Assembly: GCA_019594305.1 (NCBI GenBank)
Contig: JAFDTZ010000116.1
Span: 1 to 6,457 of the forward strand
Direction of reading: 5' to 3'
From: Thermoplasmata archaeon
GTDB lineage: Archaea > Thermoplasmatota > Thermoplasmata > Halarchaeoplasmatales > Halarchaeoplasmataceae
DNA: 6,457 nucleotides
Both the position numbers and the translations under genes were made by a program. Within the stretch, counting starts at the first letter, position 1. Every line of letters begins with the position of its first letter. The notes under the pieces were generated by a model. The model had not been told where the DNA came from. It worked only from the letters and a program-made list of their open reading frames with translations, and did no database searches. Positions 1 to 6,200 of the stretch are shown one piece after another.

Positions 1-877
1 ATTCATTTTTTTCAACTTTCACACAATAGTCTTTTAATTTAACCGAGGCCCCCATCTTATCAAGGATATTCATTATCTCTTTATCGCCCTGTTTAGAATC
101 CCTATCGAGTCCTGTGACTTTAACTTCTCCCGTTAAGGCTCCAAGTACCATTAAGAATGCCGCCGAAGAAAAATCCCCCGGTATCTCATAATCGGTCGGT
201 TGAAAGATCTGCCGAGAAGGGATCATATAACGACGGAAGACATCTGAGACATCTACTTCGATACCGTATCTCTCCAGAACTTCAAGAGTTATCTCTATGT
301 AGGGTTTCGACTCCAACTCCGTGCTCAGTTCGATAACGGTATCTTCGTAAGCCCAGGGACAGGACAGCAGCAGTGCGGTGATGTATTGAGAGCTCACATT
401 ACCTTTTATGGATAGATATCCACCTTTGATCCCCCCTCCGAAGACCACCACCGGCGGAAGTCCGTTCAACCTTGTCGAATAACACTTGATCCCCAGGTCT
501 TTCATGGCCTTCAATAAAGGGCCGACAGGCCTTCTTCTTAGAGACGGATCGCCGGTGAGGACCGTCAAACCCGGAGCATGGGCCGCTAATCCCGTTAGCA
601 ATCTCAAAGAGGTACCGGATCCGTGGCAGTCAAGTACATCCTCAGGTGTACTTAATTCATCTACGCCCGTTATCTCTATGAGTTCATCCCACTCAATATC
701 CGCACCTAACATCTCGCACATTTCGGCGGTGGTGCATGTGTCGTCGCTTTTAAGTGGATTTTTTATCACGGAATTTCCCGCAGCTAAGGATGAACATATC
801 ACCGCTCTATGAGTGTAACTTTTAGAGGGTGGAGCTCTTACCATCCCGGAAATTTCGGCTTTGCGTACTTTAAGCAT
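1..877 (-). CDS. aroA: EPSP synthase (3-phosphoshikimate 1-carboxyvinyltransferase), C-terminus cut by window edge
   Basis: This enzyme joins phosphoenolpyruvate to shikimate-3-phosphate to give EPSP, the sixth step of the shikimate pathway, in the cytoplasm. Reverse translation from 877 gives 292 codons with no stop, against about 425 in full-length enzymes, so about 130 residues (including the C-terminal catalytic Asp/Glu/Lys/Arg) lie outside the window. Visible motifs, with E. coli-like roles: K19, S20 and R24 in PPSKSYTHRA; SGT 87-89 and R92; SLRRRP 112-117; SSQ 162-164; SKPY 190-193; D235 in PGDFSS; QGD 263-265. The wording PPSKSYTHRA is typical of archaeal enzymes. The ATG at 877 is chosen because GAGGTGA lies 7 bases upstream (885-891) and because it overlaps the aroK stop by one base (TGATG). 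It is the last visible gene of the aro operon. One oddity is Gly86, where the NxGT loop normally has Asn. The family call is very secure; the archaeal affinity is an inference. Confidence 0.97.
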   Translation of the reverse strand, partial: MLKVRKAEISGMVRAPPSKSYTHRAVICSSLAAGNSVIKNPLKSDDTCTTAEMCEMLGADIEWDELIEITGVDELSTPEDVLDCHGSGTSLRLLTGLAAHAPGLTVLTGDPSLRRRPVGPLLKAMKDLGIKCYSTRLNGLPPVVVFGGGIKGGYLSIKGNVSSQYITALLLSCPWAYEDTVIELSTELESKPYIEITLEVLERYGIEVDVSDVFRRYMIPSRQIFQPTDYEIPGDFSSAAFLMVLGALTGEVKVTGLDRDSKQGDKEIMNILDKMGASVKLKDYCVKVEKNE

Positions 878-1386
878 CAATTTATCACCTCTTCTATTAT
901 CTCGTGGACCACATCTTCGATTCCGAGTTCCGATGTATCTATCGTATAATCCGCACATCTATCGTAAATTTTCCCTCTGGTTCGTATGAGTTCTTTTATA
1001 CGTTCTATCTTGTTGTTATGCATCAATAGAGGTCTGTTTTCGTCATCCCCGATCCTTTCCAAAATTACTTGAGGCGAGGCGGTTAGATGTATTAGGACGG
1101 CATTCTTTTTTAGTATTTTTACGTTTCTTTCTCTCAGTACCGCGCCTCCACCACAGCTGATAATCCCCCCTTCTCTTTTAGTGATTACCCCTATCATATC
1201 CGATTCCAAATCCCGAAAACGCTCTCCACCTTCCTCTTTGAATATATTGTTAATTGTTTTACCCGCTTCCTTTTCTATTAATTCGTCAAGCTCGAAAAAA
1301 TTCCTGTTCAACCTGTCGGCCAAGCGCCGAGCCACTGTGCTCTTCCCCGTCCCCATGAAACCTATAAGTACGATATTACGTTTCAT
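877..1386 (-). CDS. aroK: Shikimate kinase, bacterial-type P-loop (AroK/AroL) family
   Basis: This enzyme phosphorylates shikimate at the 3-hydroxyl with ATP, the fifth step of the shikimate pathway. The 169 residues match the usual length of about 170 for the P-loop NMP-kinase-like family. Visible features: Walker A GFMGTGKS at 9-16; D34 in FELDELIE and R58 in GERFR (shikimate binding); CGGG at 78-81; lid Arg R118 in ENRPLL; R137 in RTRGKIY. The ATG at 1386 is chosen over the in-frame ATG at 1416. GGAGGA lies 5 bases before it (1392-1397), and the P-loop then begins about eight residues in, as is usual. The 1416 start would add ten residues deep inside aroE and lacks a well-spaced ribosome binding site. 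The gene overlaps the aroE end by 11 bases and the aroA start by 1. Most archaea use an unrelated GHMP-family shikimate kinase, so this version suggests gene displacement. Confidence 0.96.
   Translation of the reverse strand: MKRNIVLIGFMGTGKSTVARRLADRLNRNFFELDELIEKEAGKTINNIFKEEGGERFRDLESDMIGVITKREGGIISCGGGAVLRERNVKILKKNAVLIHLTASPQVILERIGDDENRPLLMHNNKIERIKELIRTRGKIYDRCADYTIDTSELGIEDVVHEIIEEVIN
885..891 (-). promoter_or_regulatory. Ribosome binding site of aroA, inside the aroK 3' end
   Basis: The minus strand reads GAGGTGA, a strong match to the archaeal 16S anti-Shine-Dalgarno sequence, 7 bases before the aroA ATG. It lies within the last codons of aroK, so ribosomes finishing aroK sit on it. 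This fits translational coupling of the two genes. Confidence 0.75.
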
Positions 1387-2230
1387 GTGTTTCCTCCAGA
1401 TATTCAAGTAAAGCATCCTTCATCACTTTAACGGGAACTTCCTTTCCAGTCCATCTTTCAAGTGCCTCTGCACCTTGGTGTACCAGCATACCAAATCCCG
1501 AAATGGTTTTACAGCCCCTCTTTTCCGCATCTCTTAACAGTTTGGTCTTTGGTGGTATGTAAACAATATCCACAACCAGGGTTCGGGGTGAAAGCCAATT
1601 TCCGGGTATAACTCTTTGATCCACTAATTTTCCCTTCATACCCACCGGCGTGGTGTTGACCACTATATCCGCATCTTTCAGCTTACTTTTTACGTCCTGT
1701 ATAGTTATCACGGAAATTTCGGTGTTTATACAGCCCCTCATTTCATCTTCCACTCTTTCCGCACTATCGGGAGACCTGTTTGCTATGATGATGTTTTTCA
1801 CTTCCTTTTTTCCAAGGGCATAAACGACGGCACGGGCGGCTCCGCCCGCTCCCAATACCATTGCAGTTCTATCCCTAAAATCGACGCCTTCGTCTTCCAG
1901 AGAGCGGATAAAACCGATGCTATCCGTGTTGTCACCTATCAGTTTTCGATCCCTCTTATATATCGTATTCACCGCGCCGATCGCACTTGCGGAATCGCTC
2001 AATTCGTCCATATATTCGATGACATCTCTTTTGTGGGGTATGGTCACGTTAGCCCCGGCAAATTTTCCCTTACGTATATCTTCGATAAAGAACTTTAACC
2101 TATCTTTTTTTACCCTCTTTTTAGTATATTCGAATCTATCTTCAAGCCCCATCTCTTTTAGGGCCGCATTGTGTATTATCGGACTTAACGACTCTCCGAT
2201 CGGATCGCCCGCTACCACCAATCTATCCAA
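1376..2230 (-). CDS. aroE: Shikimate dehydrogenase (NADP+)
   Basis: This enzyme reduces 3-dehydroshikimate to shikimate with NADPH, the fourth step of the pathway. The 284-residue length is normal. The N-terminal substrate domain has S14 and S16 in ESLSP, the catalytic K67 in TIPHK, N88 in AVNT, and the catalytic D103 in GDNTD. The Rossmann domain follows, with GAGGAAR at 127-133 for the dinucleotide and NRS at 151-153, where the Arg after Asn fits NADP preference. VNTTPVGM at 191-198, DIVYIPPKT near 221-229 and Q252 in HQGAEA are also typical. The start is a TTG at 2230: it lies 9 bases after GGGAGG (2240-2245), it immediately precedes the conserved VAGDPIGESLSP segment, and no ATG is available in frame. 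The start overlaps the aroD stop by 8 bases. It is the second gene of the aro operon. Confidence 0.97.
   Translation of the reverse strand: MDRLVVAGDPIGESLSPIIHNAALKEMGLEDRFEYTKKRVKKDRLKFFIEDIRKGKFAGANVTIPHKRDVIEYMDELSDSASAIGAVNTIYKRDRKLIGDNTDSIGFIRSLEDEGVDFRDRTAMVLGAGGAARAVVYALGKKEVKNIIIANRSPDSAERVEDEMRGCINTEISVITIQDVKSKLKDADIVVNTTPVGMKGKLVDQRVIPGNWLSPRTLVVDIVYIPPKTKLLRDAEKRGCKTISGFGMLVHQGAEALERWTGKEVPVKVMKDALLEYLEETHET
1392..1397 (-). promoter_or_regulatory. Ribosome binding site that decides the aroK start
   Basis: The minus strand reads GGAGGA followed by five bases and ATG at 1386. It lies in the last codons of aroE (the EYLEE stretch) and selects the internal Met rather than the upstream ATG at 1416. 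Confidence 0.8.
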
Positions 2231-2894
2231 TGTTTAAAGCCTCCCAAATGTTCCTGAGGGATTCAACATCAAACTGCCCTTCAGCGGCTTTGCGATTTAC
2301 CGACGCGTACGTAAACGGTGCACCGTACACGGGTGCCAAGATCCTGGTAAATCTGCCCAGGTTACCCATGGCAAATGCGACCAGTTTGAAATCAACGTTT
2401 TTTGCATGTATGAGTAATTCTAGAACGGTATGACAGTCCTCTATACTGTTCGCGTAGGTTACTATCTTGCCGATGTCCGCACCGTCTCGTTCTTCCTCTT
2501 TCATAATACTTACAAGTTTTTCCAGCTCCGAGGTACCCGAAAAATCATGTGTTGAGATGATGATCTTACAACCGTTATTCCGTGCATGTTTCGTAATTTT
2601 TTTCTTTAATATTTCGTCAGTTTCCCGTTCTATATCCACATAATCGCATCCTGCATCTACAGCATCCATAAGGTAGCCTATTCGTTCCTCCTCCGTCCCC
2701 TTGAATTTACCACCGGCCTGCTTATTCCTGTTAGTCGCGATTATCGTTGATCCGGTAGAACCATATATATCGGACAGACCTTCTACCCTCTCCATATGGT
2801 CTATTCGATGTTCGACCAATTCCGTATCTATGCTTTTTAGTACCTTTAAGCAGTCGGCGAGCGTCTTCTCGGTAATACATGCACATATGTTCAT
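2223..2894 (-). CDS. aroD: 3-dehydroquinate dehydratase, type I (Schiff-base class)
   Basis: This enzyme dehydrates 3-dehydroquinate to 3-dehydroshikimate through a lysine imine, the third step of the pathway. The 223-residue length fits the archaeal type I enzymes, which are TIM barrels. Visible active-site residues: E28 and R30 in EHRID, R56 in TNRNK, catalytic H116 in STHDF, Schiff-base K143 in IGKIVTYAN, then AMGNLGR with R181, and Q207 in EGQFD. The residue expected to be the Glu of the Glu-His-Lys set (normally R-x-x-x-E-G-G) is Ala60 here; the codon GCC is clear. The start is the only sensible ATG before the first strand. No strong ribosome binding site is visible before it, so the mRNA may have a short or weakly structured leader. 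It is the first gene of the aro operon; a TATA-like element lies about 50 bases upstream. Confidence 0.95.
   Translation of the reverse strand: MNICACITEKTLADCLKVLKSIDTELVEHRIDHMERVEGLSDIYGSTGSTIIATNRNKQAGGKFKGTEEERIGYLMDAVDAGCDYVDIERETDEILKKKITKHARNNGCKIIISTHDFSGTSELEKLVSIMKEEERDGADIGKIVTYANSIEDCHTVLELLIHAKNVDFKLVAFAMGNLGRFTRILAPVYGAPFTYASVNRKAAEGQFDVESLRNIWEALNIG
2240..2245 (-). promoter_or_regulatory. Ribosome binding site supporting the TTG start of aroE
   Basis: The minus strand reads GGGAGG, nine bases before the TTG at 2230 and within the last codons of aroD. A second in-frame TTG three codons later would be 18 bases away, too far, so the first TTG is preferred. Confidence 0.75.
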
Positions 2895-2901
2895 CTCAGT
2901 G

Positions 2902-2928
2902 TAAAAAGATGAATAGAGATAAAAAGAT
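2902..2928. repeat. Nine-base direct repeat in the aroD leader
   Basis: TAAAAAGAT occurs at 2902-2910 and again at 2920-2928, 18 bases apart (ATCTTTTTA on the coding strand). The pair sits between the putative TATA element and the aroD ATG. It could be an operator overlapping the transcription start. Alternatively, the two T5 tracts on the minus strand could be an oligo-T terminator for the small gene upstream. In AT-rich DNA a chance repeat of this length is also possible. Confidence 0.4.
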
Positions 2929-2939
2929 ATCGGATTGGA

Positions 2940-2947
2940 TAATATAA
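2940..2947 (-). promoter_or_regulatory. Putative archaeal TATA box for the aro operon
   Basis: The minus strand reads TTATATTA within CTATTATATTATCC, starting 10 bases after the stop of the small gene. With typical archaeal spacing of about 25 bases, transcription would start near 2918 and leave a leader of about 25 bases before aroD. The match is to a degenerate AT-rich consensus, so confidence is limited. Confidence 0.4.
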
Positions 2948-2957
2948 TAGCGTTATC

Positions 2958-3107
2958 TCAATCGAGTAACTTGAGGACTCTCTCTATGCATTGAATGAGG
3001 GCGTTTGTCCGTACTAGCTTCTTTGCTCGCTGTAGACATTCTTTGAAAGCTTCTTTTTTGTCTTTTGAAACGCTAGCCCGTTTTTTGATGGTCTCGTAGT
3101 CCAGCAT
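2958..3107 (-). CDS. Small basic helical protein, unrecognised (49 aa)
   Basis: I do not recognise this protein. The reading frame runs from ATG at 3107 to TGA at 2958 and fills much of the gap between the ATPase gene and aroD. GGTGG (3115-3119) lies 7 bases before the ATG, similar to the sites used in the aro operon. The product begins MLDYETIKKR and ends VLKLLD. It has 13 Lys/Arg against 7 Asp/Glu, two Cys (24 and 40), and no Pro, Gly, Trp or His. That composition suggests one or two amphipathic helices rather than a membrane segment. An in-frame TAG lies upstream with no other start between. It could be a DNA- or RNA-associated small protein or a partner of a neighbouring product, but nothing in the sequence decides this. 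A chance open frame is possible at this length. Confidence 0.5.
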   Translation of the reverse strand: MLDYETIKKRASVSKDKKEAFKECLQRAKKLVRTNALIQCIERVLKLLD

Positions 3108-3221
3108 CTTGTATCCACCATGTGTTGTCTTGAACTATTGTATGTATTTACAAACGTGCATAAGCTATAGTTCTATATCTGTTTTTCGAGAAAATTTACG
3201 TATGTCGCACTTTGATAATTT
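3108..3221. other. Intergenic region between the ATPase gene and the small gene
   Basis: These 114 AT-rich bases contain no convincing gene. TTTTCGAGAAAA (3183-3194) is a short near-palindrome just after the ATPase stop and might mark transcript ending. TTTTTCGAGAA recurs at 3234-3244 inside the last ATPase codons. The minus strand around 3142-3152 reads GTAAATACATA, a weak TATA candidate 35-45 bases before the small gene's ATG. Confidence 0.3.
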
Positions 3222-6200
3222 TTACCCATTAAATTTTTCGAGAACTTTTTTTACCTTATTCAACCACAAACCCACCCCCATCTCTTCGAACAATAACTGT
3301 GCTTTTCTCAATAACTCTTCACCCTCTTCAATCTCTCCTTTATGAATCAACATCAAACCATACTCGTAATATGTTATCGATAGTTCCTTTTTCTCCCCCA
3401 ATAATCCTATCCCCTTTTCGAACTCCTCTTCGGCTTCCTTCCAGCTCTTTCTTCCCCGGCACACCATCCCCAGTAGACGGTGACTCATCCCTTCTTCGTT
3501 TGTACCACCCGTCTCTATCGCTATCTCAAGGGCTTTGGATGCATTTTCCTCGGCTCTTTCAATGTCACCTTCTTTGAGCCGTGCTTCGGCGGACCCGCAT
3601 AAGTTATGTACCGCTATTGTAGCATCACCGATATCTTCCGCCATGAGGCGACTCTTCTCGAAATATTCGATGGATTTTTTCGGTTCGTCCTTGTAAAGAT
3701 AGATACTCCCTATATTGTTAAGGGAGTACACTATGCCGCTTTTATCCCCTATCTCAGTCTCTATCTTCAGACTCCTGTTATGGAACTCGAGAGCTTTATC
3801 TAATTCATCTATATCTATGTAAACGTTACCGATATTGTTCAGTGATATAGCGATACTGCTTTTATCTCCTATATCCTCACTGATCTCTAAAACACGTTTG
3901 TAGTATCCTATCGCTTTGTCCCTTTCACCTTTATCGATGTAGATATTGCCGATGTTGTTGAGTGAAAGTCCGATCCCTCTTTTTTCCTCTATCTTTTCTG
4001 CAATACGTAGGCACTGATTATAATACCCCAGTGCTCTATCGAGCTCACCCTTGTGCCAATAGATGACCCCGATATTATTAAGCGATCTCGCGATGCCCGT
4101 TTTGTTACCTATCTCCTCTTCTATATCTCTGCTCCGTTGGTAATACAGCAGTGCCTTTTCCATCTCGCCCTTGTTTTTGTAAATGACCCCAAGACTATTT
4201 AACGAATCACCCAGCCCCTTTACATCGTCGATTTTCTCCCTAAGCTCTATGGCTTTATCTAGAAGTCCCAGTGCTTCATCGTAATCTCCTTTTCTAACGT
4301 AAACCGTCCCCAGGTCATGCAGTGCTTGGGCCTTCTCTTTAATTACGCCTAATTCTCCGGATAGTTCCTTCTCCTCCTCGAACAACTCAATAGCTTTATC
4401 ATAGTCTCCCTGGAGCATGAGGGCCCAACCCTTGGTATTTAGCAATCTGCATAGCTCTAAATCACCTTCTTCTGCCAGGGAGATGCCCATTTCGGCATAT
4501 TCGAGAGAACGTAAATATTCTCCCCTATCGTTGTACACTTCGGCTAAATTTCCGTACAATGAAGCCCTATCTTTATCCACACTCTCAAGTTCCAGGGCCT
4601 TCTGATAGTTTTCCAAAGAACTGTCGTATTCACCTATTATCTTGTAAACCTCACCCAACCCCTTATAGATCTTTTTCAATTCATCTTCACTCGAAAGACA
4701 CACTGCGTCAACGTACCACTCGATGGCCTCTTCATTAGCATATCTATCTTTGGCCTTGGCCCCTGCATTCAATAGATATCCCACGGCCCTTTCGTCTTCC
4801 GCTTTGAAATAGTGATGGGCGATATGCTCTGTATAATCGTCTATGTTATCTTCATACAACATTTCAAAACTCTCTGCAACCACACGATGATATTCCACTC
4901 TCAGCTCCTTGTTTATACTATTGTACAACACCTCTCTTATCTTAGTGTGGTCGAATCTATACTTATTTTTCATAGAGTGTATCAACCGGTGGGCCCGCTC
5001 GATATCATTAAGGTTTTTCAATAGTTTTATCCTATTCACACCTATAATGTCACCCAACACGCCGCTCTCGAACTCCTCTCCTATCACGCTTGCACATTCT
5101 AACATCTCTCTCTGCTCCTGTAATAGACGGTCCAACCTTCTAACCACCACATCGTACACTTTGGACGGTATTTGTATTCCTAGGATATCACCCTTTAATA
5201 TCCATTTACCTTCTTCCCGGATCAGATACCCTTCCTCCGCAAGCATGTATATGGCTTCCAGTAGAAACAAAGGATTGCCTTCACTCTCTCGGTATAGTTT
5301 TCTTACGAATTCGTCCTTAAATTCCAGATCTTTCAACGTATTTCTAATGAACTTTTCAGTAGCGGGGTTGTCGAATCTTTTCAATTCTATCTCATCTAAG
5401 AGCCCCTCTCTACTCATGTTCTGCATGGTGGTTTTCAAGGGGTGGGCCTTCCCGTCGTCTAGCTGTAGTATATCCTCTGGACGATAGGTCCCTAGAATGA
5501 GTATTTCATTTCTTCTGGTATTTCTTGATATATAATGTAATAATTTTAAGGTGGTAGGTTCCGCCCATTGTAAGTCATCCAAAAACAAAACTACCGGTCG
5601 TTCGGAAGAAATTCTCTGCATACCTAGAAGCACCTTATCAAAGAGGTTCTCCTGTTTTATCTTCGGGTCATCCACAAGATACTTTCCGGCGTACTTTCTT
5701 GAATCTACGAACCATTGGATCCTCGGCGTGACCTCATCCGCTGTCTTGGTATCACCGATCCAAGAATCGAATTTTTTCCCTATATCAGCGAGAGTTCTCT
5801 TCATATCTTCTATCAAAAATTCGCTGCTCCCTCCCTTTATCACTACCGCCAAAGACAAACTCTCAACGGATTGAATCAATATCTGGTATTCTCCATAACC
5901 TATGGTGTTCAGTTCACCGCCCTGCTTTCCTCCCATCATTGAAAGCGAGTCCATTACAAAATTTCCTACGGCGGTCAACATGGACGCGAATATATCCGGG
6001 TCCAGCTCGGTTTCGTCTCGTTCTATCTTTGTTACCAGTAACCCATCTTTGTTTATCAGGTAAGCGGATATGACTTTAGGCGGCGGAGCTTCGGATATAA
6101 GCTGAGATAGTCCCGTATCCCTCAAGCCTTCCTTAAAAGGCATAAGTGGTTCGAGGCTATCAGCCAGACACCACCCTTTGATTATGTGTGCGTCATCCTT

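Noticed and set aside
486..812. Plus-strand open frame of 108 codons
   Set aside because: It lies antisense to aroA, whose protein motifs are unmistakable; its own translation is Ser/Pro-rich with no recognisable domain.
1386..1416. Longer aroK starting at the ATG at 1416
   Set aside because: It would add ten residues unlike the family N-terminus; the ATG at 1386 has an ideally placed GGAGGA.
3183..3194. TTTTCGAGAAAA as a strong intrinsic terminator
   Set aside because: The stem would be only five base pairs, mostly A-T, and no long T tract follows it on the minus strand; it is kept only as a weak note in the intergenic entry.
3109..3345. Plus-strand open frame beginning in the 3108-3221 gap
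   Set aside because: Most of it is antisense to the ATPase C-terminus, and the gap part reads as low-complexity AT-rich translation with no good ribosome binding site.
3603..4202. 120-bp tandem DNA repeat as a satellite or CRISPR-like array
   Set aside because: The periodicity is of the encoded TPR protein; units differ at many silent positions and have no spacer structure.
4909..5487. Plus-strand open frame of 192 codons opposite the ATPase
   Set aside because: It is antisense to the winged-helix and ATPase region of the large gene; the Ser/Leu-rich product matches the shadow of an acidic, helical coding strand and has no ribosome binding site worth noting.
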